Source of the DNA: Lichenicola sp964247725
GTDB lineage: Bacteria > Pseudomonadota > Alphaproteobacteria > Acetobacterales > Acetobacteraceae
DNA: 64,000 nucleotides
NCBI GenBank assembly: GCA_964247725.1
Contig: CAXTVM010000002.1
Location: 62,001-126,000 of the forward strand
Direction: 5' to 3'
Shown piece after piece: positions 1-9,300 of the stretch (the stretch's first letter is position 1; every line of letters starts with the position of its first letter). The notes beneath the pieces were generated by a model. The model was not told the DNA's origin. It saw only the letters and a program-made list of their open reading frames with translations, and searched no databases. Position numbers and translations under genes: made by a program.

Positions 1-208
1 ATCGTGTTCGCCGACTACTTCGGAACGAGTAAGTTCTGTGGGAGTCCAACGGCTTTTCTGAAGCGAGCACGCCAACACAACGCTTGATGTCCCGTTCGGA
101 TCCGCCGAAGGGTAGGAAGTGGATGATCCGGTCGGGTTGAACTACCAGAGCCAGGTCGGAGCTGCAGGCCGGGTCGTCTATGCTCCCGTCGACGAGTTCC
201 CAGCTCAT
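1..208 (-). CDS. Possible 5' part of an unidentified gene, cut by the window edge
   Basis: An open frame starts at an ATG at 206-208 and runs leftward off the window (69 codons visible). A GGAG lies about 8 nt upstream of the ATG, a plausible ribosome-binding site, and the first 40 codons have the GC3 bias of real genes here. The protein begins MSWELVDGSIDDPACSSDL. I do not recognise the family. Codon bias weakens toward the window edge, so the frame could be spurious or decayed. A competing TTG-initiated frame (15-221) has a far less protein-like composition. Confidence 0.3.
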   Translation of the reverse strand, partial: MSWELVDGSIDDPACSSDLALVVQPDRIIHFLPFGGSERDIKRCVGVLASEKPLDSHRTYSFRSSRRTR

Positions 209-258
209 GAGGGAACTCCAACTGCTGCCGGACGAACGGTCAGCGATTGAGAATGAAC

Positions 259-292
259 ACCAGCCGATCAAATTCGCTTGCTGATGGCTGGT
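259..292 (-). terminator. Inverted repeat downstream of the sensor kinase, possible terminator
   Basis: Arms ACCAGCC(g)ATCA at 259-270 and TGATGGCTGGT at 282-292 pair over 11 bp with one bulged base around an 11-nt loop. The structure lies about 60 bp past the stop of the leftward kinase gene. No T-tract follows on either strand, so a terminator role is only a suggestion. Confidence 0.35.
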
Positions 293-352
293 AGACTCAC
301 GGAGACGTGCTCGCGCACCATAACTCGGGCCACGCGACCCTCTGCGATCCCG

Positions 353-3300
353 TTATCGGGACATCACCGGAGAAGGAATCCGACCCTTCAACTCCCTGAC
401 TAGGAAATCAAGATTGGTCGACAGGCCGTCGACCAGCAGTCGGGTCACCGGTTTACCCGCCTTGATCACGTGATCGAGTAGCTGCGCGGCCGCAGCAAGT
501 TGCTCAAAACCGAACATGCCGGCGCTGCCAGCCAGGATATGGGCCGCCGAGCCCAGCGTATGATCGGGGCATGCGGGAACATCCAACCCCTGTAGCGCCC
601 GCAGCAGCTCTTCACCGCGGTCCTTGATTGTCGACAGATAAGACTCGATCGCCTCGGGTGAGAGAATGGCAGTCATGCTGTCAAACGTGGCAATGTTAAG
701 CGGTACAGGTCGGCCGTCCGTCTGCGCATCGAGAGCGGATATGGGGAGACACTGCGTATTACCGGCATGAGCGGGACTAATCTTCCCCACATCCGGCTCG
801 ACCGTTACGGGCCCAGCCCGGCCGGACGTGCTGCGAGAGGCGAGAAGACGCTCCAACGAGGCGAGCAGAGCGGCTTGCTTGAACGGCTTCGCCAGATGAG
901 CGTCCATACCGGCTGCGTAGCACTCCTCGATCTGCTCGCTGAAGGCCTGTGCCGTCAGGGCGACGATCGGCACCCTGCCCCTTGGGCCTGAGAGCAGGCG
1001 GATCCGACGTGTCGCCTCAAGGCCATCTATTCCAGGCATCTGAACGTCCATGAGGATAACGTCGAAATCGTCCACCGAGGCCGTATCGACGGCTTCGGAG
1101 CCGCCCTCCGCCAGCGTGACCTCATGGCCGGAGGACTGAAGGAACGAGGCTGTGATGTCCCGGTTCATCGCAATATCGTCAACCACCAGGATCCGGGACC
1201 GCTCCAGGAGCCCCGTCCTCTCGCTCCCGGACGAAGCTCGTTCCATGCTGGGATTGACAGTTGGGGATACGTCCGGAGCCGAGGACAAGTCCAGCCAGAA
1301 CACGCTTCCTCCGTCTGGTCCGTTTCGATGTTCTATGCGAGCCTTCAGCATGGCGGCAATCTGCGCCGAGAGCGCCAGACCTAGACCGGCCCCCTCGACC
1401 GTTGAATCGTTGAAGCCAAGACGCTCGAACTTCTGGAAGAGGCGCGGCTTAAGCTCGATCGGGATGCCGGGCCCGGTGTCGGCGACCTCGATCCGGACGC
1501 AGAGGCTCGCGATGGGCTGAAGACGCAGTTCGACGGAGCCGTGAGCGGTAAACTTTATGGCGTTGCCGAGCAGGTTTAGCAGGATCTGCCGCAGCCTGCC
1601 GGCATCGGTGACGATCCAGCTAGGCGTCCCCGGAGCGATGACCAGACCAAGCCTCAAGCCCTTCGCTTTCGCGACCGGTTCGACAAGGTCGGCACATGCA
1701 CGTGCTAACAGGGGCAGGTCTACCTCGCTGAGCTTCAACTCGACGGTTTCCGCCTCGATCGCGGAAAGGTTGAGCACCCTGTTTATCATCTGGAGAAGGT
1801 GCTCGCCGGCCTCCAGCATGGCCGAAACCCAGTGAACCTGCTTGTTATTGAGCTCACCTCCCAACTTCAGCAGCTCGGCGTAGCCGAGGATGCCGTTCAA
1901 GGGTGTCCGCAACTCGTGGCTCATTCCCGCAAGGAAGCGTGACTTGGCCTGATTGGCCCGTTCCGCCTGATCCTTGGCGCGCGCCAGGTGGCGAGCGAGA
2001 CGGTTCAGCTCCACGTTTGCCGTCCGCAGCTCCTCAGCCTGCGCATAACGCTCCGAGATGTCACGGAGGGAGAAGATCAGCGACGTGGCACCTCCGGCCG
2101 GAGAGGCCTGCACGGCGTCGACCGTCGCCTCGATCCAGACCCAGAGCCTGGTTACATGTCGAACACGGTAGGTGACGCAGGCGCGCCCGCACGCGTCCGT
2201 CAGGAGAGGCTGGACCGCCTTGATGATCTCTCCGGCATCCTCGGGGTGCATCGTGTCTTCCAGCCTGACGCCGAGCATCTGCTCCGGCTCGCGACCAAAC
2301 ACGGTTCGGCAGGCTGGCGAGCAGTATGTGCACCTGAAATGCTGATCGAGGCACATGATCACTTCGCTCGTGCTGTCCGCGAGCATGCGGTACCGCTCTT
2401 CGCTGTCATGCAGCACGGCCTCAACCGCGCGACGGTCCGTGATGTCGCGCACGTTGGCGATGACCTGCATATCCTCGTCGCCGTGTTGCAGCAGCCGCGC
2501 ACGCGTCTCCACCCAGAGCAGCGACCCGTCCTTGCAGATATAGCGGAAGCACGACGTGACCTGGGCGGCACCGGCCAGCAGGGCTGGTACGATGTCCGCC
2601 AGCATCTGCCTGTCGTCGGGGTGGACGATATCGGCCGATCTTCTGGTGACGGCCTCCTCGACGCTCCATCCGGTGAGCCCGGTGAACGCGGGCGACGCGT
2701 AGCTTCGCGAACCGTCCAGCGTCATGCAGACGATGGCGTCGCTCGAATTCTCCGACAGCAGGCGGTAGCGATGTTCGGCCTGCTGCCTGATCCGGACCTG
2801 GCGGGCGAAGCGGCTGCCCGCCAGCGCCAGGGCGAGCGACACGAGGAGGCTGACCGCCAGGTGAAGCTCGGCGTCGGCGCGCCAGCCGGCCAGCACCTCG
2901 TCGAGCGCGTGGGCCACGACGATGAAGAGCGGGTAGTCGCCGACCATGCGGAAGCTGCCCAGGCGCGTGATGTCGTCGAACGGCGAAGGGTTGTCGAAGC
3001 TGCCCGAGACCTGCCCGGCGCTGATCCTGGAGAATACCGCTCCGGAGGATATGACCTCGGCGATCTTGGTATGTTTGCCGGTGCGCGCGATGACGAATCC
3101 CCGGGTGGAGGCAAGCGTGATCGCGCCCTGCGGACCGATCGCGAAGCTGCCGTAGTACTTCAGAAGGACCGCCACCGAGATCCTCGCGCGCACGACCCCG
3201 GCGAAGTGGCCCTGCGGATCGTCGAGGCGACGCGACACCGTGATGCTCAACTGCCCGTCGGCGCGCGAGCGGATGACGTCCCCGACCAGGACGCCGCGGT

Positions 3301-3742
3301 CGGCGTGGCCTCGATGATACGCGAAGTAGGCACGGTCTCCGACCGCGAGCGCGCCGCCCGCGGCGTTCCGCTCGCCGGCAACCTCGGCTCCCGCGGCGTC
3401 GAACACGGCCAGGCCGGAAAGCGCCGGCACCATCGGCAGGCGCGTCGCGATCAGCCGCTCCAGTCCGGCCTTGTGTTCCGCCGAAAGCGGTCCCGCCTCG
3501 ACCCGCTCCCGGAGGCCGAGCGTGAGCAGGTCGGCGACGGCGAAGGTGTCGTGGGCATGCTCGGCGAGCGAGCGGGTCAGGTTCGCGGTTTCGATCTTGT
3601 CCGCCGCGATCGTCGCCTCGCGCATCTGCCAGGTGCGCCAGCCGTCAAGCACCAGGAGCAGCAGGCACATGAAGAGCACCGCGGCGATGATGCCGACATG
3701 CAAGGGAATGCGGCGTCGCCGGAGTGAGAGTGTCAGCCGCAT
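353..3742 (-). CDS. Hybrid sensor histidine kinase (Cache-PAS-PAS-HisKA-HATPase-REC-Hpt)
   Basis: This 1129-residue inner-membrane kinase carries a full phosphorelay in one chain. In order: TM1 (about 14-34), a periplasmic Cache/PDC-like sensor (about 45-285), TM2 (about 292-312), two PAS domains (about 322-440 and 445-565), HisKA with the H-box SHELRTPLNGILGY (phospho-His about 609), an HATPase with N-box LLGNAIKF and G-boxes DTGPG and GAGLGL, a receiver with phospho-Asp in LMDVQM (about 899), and a C-terminal Hpt with AAHILAGSAGMFGF (His about 1068). I chose the ATG at 3742, with AGGGA upstream, over a TTG at 3775. BvgS/ArcB-like architectures pass phosphate to a separate response regulator; none is encoded nearby, so the output is unknown. 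The ligand cannot be predicted. Confidence 0.93.
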   Translation of the reverse strand: MRLTLSLRRRRIPLHVGIIAAVLFMCLLLLVLDGWRTWQMREATIAADKIETANLTRSLAEHAHDTFAVADLLTLGLRERVEAGPLSAEHKAGLERLIATRLPMVPALSGLAVFDAAGAEVAGERNAAGGALAVGDRAYFAYHRGHADRGVLVGDVIRSRADGQLSITVSRRLDDPQGHFAGVVRARISVAVLLKYYGSFAIGPQGAITLASTRGFVIARTGKHTKIAEVISSGAVFSRISAGQVSGSFDNPSPFDDITRLGSFRMVGDYPLFIVVAHALDEVLAGWRADAELHLAVSLLVSLALALAGSRFARQVRIRQQAEHRYRLLSENSSDAIVCMTLDGSRSYASPAFTGLTGWSVEEAVTRRSADIVHPDDRQMLADIVPALLAGAAQVTSCFRYICKDGSLLWVETRARLLQHGDEDMQVIANVRDITDRRAVEAVLHDSEERYRMLADSTSEVIMCLDQHFRCTYCSPACRTVFGREPEQMLGVRLEDTMHPEDAGEIIKAVQPLLTDACGRACVTYRVRHVTRLWVWIEATVDAVQASPAGGATSLIFSLRDISERYAQAEELRTANVELNRLARHLARAKDQAERANQAKSRFLAGMSHELRTPLNGILGYAELLKLGGELNNKQVHWVSAMLEAGEHLLQMINRVLNLSAIEAETVELKLSEVDLPLLARACADLVEPVAKAKGLRLGLVIAPGTPSWIVTDAGRLRQILLNLLGNAIKFTAHGSVELRLQPIASLCVRIEVADTGPGIPIELKPRLFQKFERLGFNDSTVEGAGLGLALSAQIAAMLKARIEHRNGPDGGSVFWLDLSSAPDVSPTVNPSMERASSGSERTGLLERSRILVVDDIAMNRDITASFLQSSGHEVTLAEGGSEAVDTASVDDFDVILMDVQMPGIDGLEATRRIRLLSGPRGRVPIVALTAQAFSEQIEECYAAGMDAHLAKPFKQAALLASLERLLASRSTSGRAGPVTVEPDVGKISPAHAGNTQCLPISALDAQTDGRPVPLNIATFDSMTAILSPEAIESYLSTIKDRGEELLRALQGLDVPACPDHTLGSAAHILAGSAGMFGFEQLAAAAQLLDHVIKAGKPVTRLLVDGLSTNLDFLVRELKGRIPSPVMSR

Positions 3743-3971
3743 GCCGAGAGGTCCCTTCTCTGTTGGACCACTCAACCAGCAATGTCTTTACGAGGCGTTG
3801 AGCACCGCTCGATCTCCCGCTTGAACGGTGCGCGTGCGTTGCGCCGGCTCGATCGCGACCCGTGATCCCGAACCCGCTGCGGCCGGATGGCGAGATCGCC
3901 CGCAAGACCGCGCGATCGTCGAAACGACCTGACCGACGTCCGATGTCGGGCGTATCGAGCAGCTCGGCCGT

Positions 3972-4511
3972 TCAGGGCAGCTTGGTGCTGTCGATCCGCC
4001 AAGGCTTCAGCAGCCGGCGCGGCGCCTGTCCCGGCGCCTGGTTGAGCTGCATCAGCAGGCTGCCGAGCTGCTCGCGCTTGTGCAGCTCGATCCAGATCTC
4101 TTCCGGCGACAGCCCGCAGGCGGCCCAGAGCGACAACAGGGTCTGCAGCAACGAGGCGCTGGACTGCACCAGGGCGGCGGGCTGGTCGTTGATCGTGTCG
4201 GCGACGCCCTGCAGGGCGTGTTGTCCGAATTCCTGCGCCAGGCGGCGGACCCGCGCCGCCGGCTCCGCTGCCGCCGGACCGGCGGCGGCCTCGACCGCGG
4301 CCCGATCCCACAGCGCCGGGAACGCAGAGGCGGCACTGGCCTGCCTCACCCGCCGGCGCCAGACGGCCGTAGCGTCCCAAAGGCGGCGCCGGCGCCGGCG
4401 GGCGGCGCGGGCCGGATTGGCGGCCAGGGTGTGCGCATGAGGGGGTCGCCTTATCCGCGGAGGGTGGCCCGGGCGGGCGCGCCGTGATCGGCCGGCTTCA
4501 TGGGCGCGCAT
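3972..4511 (-). CDS. HisE/MazG-like protein with degenerate active site
   Basis: This protein of about 179 residues has an Arg/Ala-rich, low-complexity N-terminal half and a C-terminal segment that aligns well by eye with phosphoribosyl-ATP diphosphatase (HisE). Examples are RLAQEFGQHALQGV and SSASLLQTLLSLWAACG followed by GLSPEEIWIELHKRE. In active HisE the corresponding places read roughly GEEAVE and SESADLLYHLL, and these acidic residues bind Mg. Here they are Gln/His and Ser, so hydrolysis of PR-ATP is unlikely. It lies 38 bp downstream of the Hint-domain gene and is probably cotranscribed with it. The start is uncertain: the ATG at 4511 is used, but the frame continues upstream and the N-terminal half is of doubtful quality. 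The role is unknown; it may be a binding or scaffolding descendant of HisE. Confidence 0.6.
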   Translation of the reverse strand: MRAHEAGRSRRARPGHPPRIRRPPHAHTLAANPARAARRRRRRLWDATAVWRRRVRQASAASAFPALWDRAAVEAAAGPAAAEPAARVRRLAQEFGQHALQGVADTINDQPAALVQSSASLLQTLLSLWAACGLSPEEIWIELHKREQLGSLLMQLNQAPGQAPRRLLKPWRIDSTKLP

Positions 4512-4549
4512 CGACGCGGTCGGCGCAAGCGCCGCCGAGCCGCTCCGCC

Positions 4550-6220
4550 TCAGGCCGCCAGCCTGAGCTCGTCTGGATAGAGCATGGTGCCGGCGACATG
4601 GATGTCGAGGAAGGTCTCGCCGCCGGCGCAAGGCAGGTCGAGGGCGGCGTCGCCGTCGGTCCAGCGCAGGGGGCCCTCGCTGTCGTGCCAGCCGCTCATC
4701 GCGAGCTCGCTCGCCGGCACCACCTGCTCCCGCAGCCCGGTCCACAGCACCAGACGCTCGACTGCGACGCCGAGCCGGCGGCGGTCGTCCATGAATGGCC
4801 CCACCGCCTGCGCCGGCACCGCCGCCCGCGACAGCAGGCGAGTCGGCCGGGCGCCGCGCGGTACGTGGAACATGTGGCGCTGCCGGTTGTGCCAGCAGGC
4901 GGCGAGCTCGCGCCCGTCATCAAGCAGCAGCCGGAGGTCAGGCTGGTCGGTCAGCGCCGCCATCGCCGGCACCGGACCGAGCCCGAGGCCTGCCGCGCGC
5001 TCGGCCAGCCGGGTCCAGATCGGCTCCACCGCGTCGCGCGCCACCGCCAGCGGGGCCGCGGTGCGGAGGCCGGGTCGGGGTGCTGCGCCGCCGGCGCCGT
5101 CCTGAAACATCGCGCGGTTGCCGGTGTCGAGGTAGCTCTCAGTGCTGAGTCCCTCCGACAGCAGGATGCCATGCCGCCCGAGCTCGACATGGTGGTAGTC
5201 GTACTCGGCCAGGCTGCGGTCGACCAGCACCGAGGTGCCGTTGACCAGCATGCGCGCGGGGACCAGGCCGGCCTCGGTGAGGATGCAGTGCTCGGGCGTC
5301 ACCAGCAGGTCGCGGTGCGGCACGTTCATGGCAAAGGCGTGCCGGACGATGCGGACCGGGTAGGCGTCGTCGCGGTCGGCGTGCTCGTGCACGCGCATCC
5401 GGCGGCCGCCGACCCAGGTCACCGGCCGCGCCACCGGGCCGCCATCCTCGAGCGTCGTGACCAGGTCGCCAGAGCGCAGAGCTTCGACCGCGACCTCGCC
5501 GGCGGGGGTGGCGATCATGGTGCCGCGCAGGAAGCAGGTCGCGTAGTCGATGACCAGGTCGTTTGCGTAGGAGCTGGCGTTGCCGCCTTCGACCGCGGCT
5601 CCGCTGGTCAGCACGAAGTTCGCCGCCGACCCGCCGCCTGCGATGTCGAGGCCGTAGGTGATGCCATTGTTCCGGAAGGTCAGCACGCCGTTGCTGTAGC
5701 CGAGGATGGCGGCATTCAGATCGACGATCCCGTTCAGCACGACCTGGTCGCCGGCCTGGTTGAAGCCGGTGAGCGGGATCGACGTGGCTGCCGCGGGGCT
5801 GTCCAGCACCAGCGTGTTGTCGATGCCCTTGAACGTCACGCCGTCGCCGGTGGCGGTTAGGAACGTGCCGCCGAGTTCCAGGGTGCCGTAGCCCTCGTAG
5901 CTCTCCGCCGGACCGGCGGTGCCGGTCGTGAGCGAGCCCGCCGCTTTCGTATAGGTAGAGCTCGTCGCGGCGGCGGTCGAGAATCCGACGTCGAACGTCG
6001 TCGCAAAGCTCTGCGGGCCGACCTGACTGTCGATGACATGCGAGTAGTAGCCCGCATCGGCGGTCACGGCGCCGGGTGCCGCCGCGGTGATCGCGAGCGA
6101 GACGATGTTGGTACCCGACGTGCCGAAGGCCGCCAGGGTGAAATCATACTGCAGCGAGCCGGTGAAGCTGTCGCTGTAGCTGTAGGTGAACTCGGCACTG
6201 GTGCCCGTCAAATCGGCCAT
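4550..6220 (-). CDS. Hint-domain protein, beta-rich N terminus
   Basis: This is a 556-residue protein. The first 220 or so residues are Thr/Ser/Gly/Ala-rich beta-strand-like sequence without a cleavable signal peptide. A Hint (Hedgehog/intein fold) domain then starts at CFLRGTMIATPAGEVAVEAL and includes LVTPEHCIL and a conserved C-terminal part. Hint domains of this kind can cleave the peptide bond before their first Cys. The Cys is present, but the intein C-terminal His-Asn splice junction is not evident, so autocleavage rather than splicing is expected if it is active. I chose the ATG at 6220 because GGGAG lies 5 nt upstream; a more upstream ATG at 6271 lacks that support. The lack of a signal peptide and the nearby T1SS genes (10.5-14.3 kb) suggest possible type I export, but no RTX repeats are visible. 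Confidence 0.85.
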   Translation of the reverse strand: MADLTGTSAEFTYSYSDSFTGSLQYDFTLAAFGTSGTNIVSLAITAAAPGAVTADAGYYSHVIDSQVGPQSFATTFDVGFSTAAATSSTYTKAAGSLTTGTAGPAESYEGYGTLELGGTFLTATGDGVTFKGIDNTLVLDSPAAATSIPLTGFNQAGDQVVLNGIVDLNAAILGYSNGVLTFRNNGITYGLDIAGGGSAANFVLTSGAAVEGGNASSYANDLVIDYATCFLRGTMIATPAGEVAVEALRSGDLVTTLEDGGPVARPVTWVGGRRMRVHEHADRDDAYPVRIVRHAFAMNVPHRDLLVTPEHCILTEAGLVPARMLVNGTSVLVDRSLAEYDYHHVELGRHGILLSEGLSTESYLDTGNRAMFQDGAGGAAPRPGLRTAAPLAVARDAVEPIWTRLAERAAGLGLGPVPAMAALTDQPDLRLLLDDGRELAACWHNRQRHMFHVPRGARPTRLLSRAAVPAQAVGPFMDDRRRLGVAVERLVLWTGLREQVVPASELAMSGWHDSEGPLRWTDGDAALDLPCAGGETFLDIHVAGTMLYPDELRLAA

Positions 6221-6384
6221 CGTCGCGCTCCCGCACCGGACGGCTCGCGACGCCGCGAACCTGGGCACCACGCTTAGTCGCAGGTTGCCGCCGCCTGCAA
6301 TCGAAAGTTAACGATTTGTTGATCTCTAGTTTGTCACTCGGCGATGCGACTTCCGCCAAGTCTCAAACTCCGAGACTGACGATG

Positions 6385-9300
6385 TCAGACAGAGAAATAT
6401 TTCGCGTCGGGATTGAAAATGACCAGCGCGCTCGTCGACTGTTCCGGATGCAGCTGCCAGCCGTCCGACAGGCTGACGCCGATGCGGTCGGCGCCGAGCA
6501 GGCGCAGCAGCGGCTCCTGGTCCTCCAGCCGCGGGCAGGCCGGATAGCCGAACGAGTAGCGCGAGCCGCGATAGCCCTGGGACAGCAGCCGGTCCATGTC
6601 GCGGTCGTCTTCGGCGGCATGGCCGAGCTCGGCGCGCATGCGCTTGTGCGCGTACTCGGCCATCGCCTCGGCCATCTCCACCGACAGCCCGTGCAGGTAG
6701 AGGTAGTCCTGGTAGCGGTTGGCCTCGAACCAGATCCGGGCGACGTCGGAGGCCTTCTGCCCCACCGTCACCACCTGCAGCCCGACCACGTCGCGGCGCT
6801 CGTCGTCGACGTCGCGCACGAAGTCGGCGATGCAGGCGCCGTCGGCACGCGGCTGGCGCGGCAGCGCGAACCGAGCGGCCTCGGTGCGGCCGTCGGGCTC
6901 GAACAGGATCAGCTCGTTGCCCTGACCGGCCGCTTTCCAGTAGCCGGTGACGGCCTGCGGCCGCAGGATGTCCTCGTCCGCGCACAGCGCCAGCATGCGG
7001 CGCATCACCGGACGCAGCTCCTGCCGAGCCCAGCTCAGGAACTCGTCCAGCGAGCGGCCCTGCTTGCGGAAGCCCCACTGGAATTGATACAGGCTGCGCT
7101 CGTTCAGGAACGGGATCACCGCCTTCGGCGCGGCCTCGATCACGCGGGCACCCCAGAACGGCGGCTCGGACACCGGCAGGACCTCGTTGAGCCGCCGCCG
7201 TCGGGCCTGCGCGCCCGCCAGGTCGACCGTCTGGTAGCCGCGCGTCTCCGCCTGCTCCGGCGCCCTCTTCGTGATGCGCGCCTTGGCCCCCCCCCGCCGG
7301 GACTGGATCGCGCCGAGGTAGGAATTGAGCTCGCCGCCGGCCAGCTTGTCCATCAGCGAGAGCCCGTCGAACGCGTCGCGCGCATAGGCCACCCGGCCGC
7401 CGTTGTAGGCCGCGACGCATTCCTCCTCGACGTAGTTGCGGGTGAGCGCCGCCCCCCCCAGCAGCACCGGCACCTGCAGCCCCTGGCGCGCCATCTCCTC
7501 GAGGTTCTCGCGCATCACCACGGTCGACTTCACCAGTAGCCCGGACATGCCGATGGCGTCCGCCTTGTGCTCGCGCACCGCGGCCAGCATGTCGGCCAGC
7601 GGCACCTTGATCCCGAGGTTGCAGACCCGGTATCCGTTGTTGGTCAGGATGATGTCGACCAGGTTCTTGCCGATGTCGTGCACGTCGCCCTTGACGGTGG
7701 CCAGCACGATGGTGCCGCGGGTCTGGCCCTCGGCGCGCTCCATGTGCGGCTCCAGGTGCGCCACTGCGGCCTTCATGGTCTCGGCTGACTGCAGCACGAA
7801 CGGCAGCTGCATCTTGCCCGAGCCGAACAGCTCGCCCACCGTCTTCATGCCGTCGAGCAGCACCGTGTTGATGATGTCGAGCGGGGGCATCCGCGCCATC
7901 GCCTCGTCAAGCTCGGCCTCCAGCCCCTTGCGGTCGCCGTCGACTATGCGGTCGCGCAGCCGCCCCTCGACGGTGTCGGCGCGGACCTTCTTGACCGCGT
8001 CCGCCAGCTTGCGCTCGGCGAACATCGCCAGCACCGTCTGCAGCGGATCGTAGCCCTCGGCGCGGCGGTCGAAGATCAGGTCCTCCATGACCCGGACCTC
8101 CTCGGGCGGGATCAGGTGCAGCGGCCGGATCTTGCTGACGTGCACGATCGCCGCCGTCATGCCGGCGCGCACCGCATGGTCGAGGTACACCGAGTTCAGC
8201 ACCGCGCGCGCGGCCGGGTTCAGGCCGAAGCTGACGTTGGAGAGGCCGAGCACGATCTGCACGTCGGGAAAGCGGTCGCGGATGGCTTTGATGCCCTCCA
8301 GCGTCCACTGGCCGAGCTTGCGGTCGTCCTCCATGCCGGTGGCGATGGTCAGCACCAGCGGGTCGATCATCAGGTCGGAGTGCGGCAGCCCGTGCCGGTC
8401 GCAGGCGAACGCGACCAGGCGCTCGGCGATGGCGAGCTTGCGGTCTGCCGTCTTCGCCATGCCCTCCTCGTCGATGGTGCCCGCGACGATGACGGCGCCA
8501 AACTTCCGTGCCAGCACCAGGCGCTCGGTCGCGATGTGCTCGCCGTCCTCGAAGTTGATCGAGTTGATGATCGGCTTGCCGCCGTGCAGCTTGAGCGCGC
8601 TCTCGATCACCGGCGTCTCGGTGCTGTCGATCACCAGCGGCGCGTTCACCGAGCTGGTGAAGCGGCGGATCACCTCGTCCATCTCCGCGGTCTCGTCGCG
8701 GCCGACGAAGGCGGTGCAGACGTCGAGCGCGTTGGAGCCCTCGGCCGCCTGCTCGCGCCCGACCACGACGCAGCCGTCCCAGTCGCCGCCTTCCTGCAGC
8801 TCGCGCCACTTCCGCGAGCCGTTGGCGTTGCAGCGCTCGCCGATCGAGAAGTAGCTGTTCTCCTGGCGCAGCGGCGTCTGGCTGTAGAGGCTGGCGACCG
8901 ACGGGATCCAGACCGGGCGGCGGGCCACCGGGGCCGGCCGGTGCCCGGCCTCGGTCCGGCGGCGCAGCATCGCGTCCAACGCCTCTATATGAGGAGTGGA
9001 GGTGCCGCAGCAGCCGCCGACCAGGTTCAGCCCGTCCTCGACGATGAAGCGCTCGATCCAGCTCGCCATCTCGGCCGGCGTCAGCGGGTAGTGGGTGCGG
9101 CCGTCGACCAGCTCGGGCAGGCCGGCGTTGGGCTGCACCGACAGCAGGCGCGGCCAGTTGGTGGCGAGCCAGCGCACGTGCTCGGCCATCTCCTGCGGCC
9201 CGGTGGCGCAGTTGAGGCCGATCAGCGGCACGTCGAGGGCGTGGATGGCGGTGGCGGCGGCGGCGATGTCCGGCCCCACCAGCAGCGTGCCGGTGGTCTC

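Noticed and set aside
1988..3727. A 579-codon plus-strand frame opposite the sensor kinase
   Set aside because: It is antisense to obvious kinase domains and has shadow-like composition.
5515..5535. Intein within the Hint-domain gene
   Set aside because: No C-terminal His-Asn plus Cys/Ser/Thr junction and no host-protein exteins; this is a stand-alone Hint protein.
7280..7460. C-runs in metH as phase-variation tracts
   Set aside because: Runs of 8-9 C occur in an essential-type enzyme with an intact frame and in normal codons (Gly-Gly-Gly/Ala), so coincidence in a GC-rich gene is likelier.
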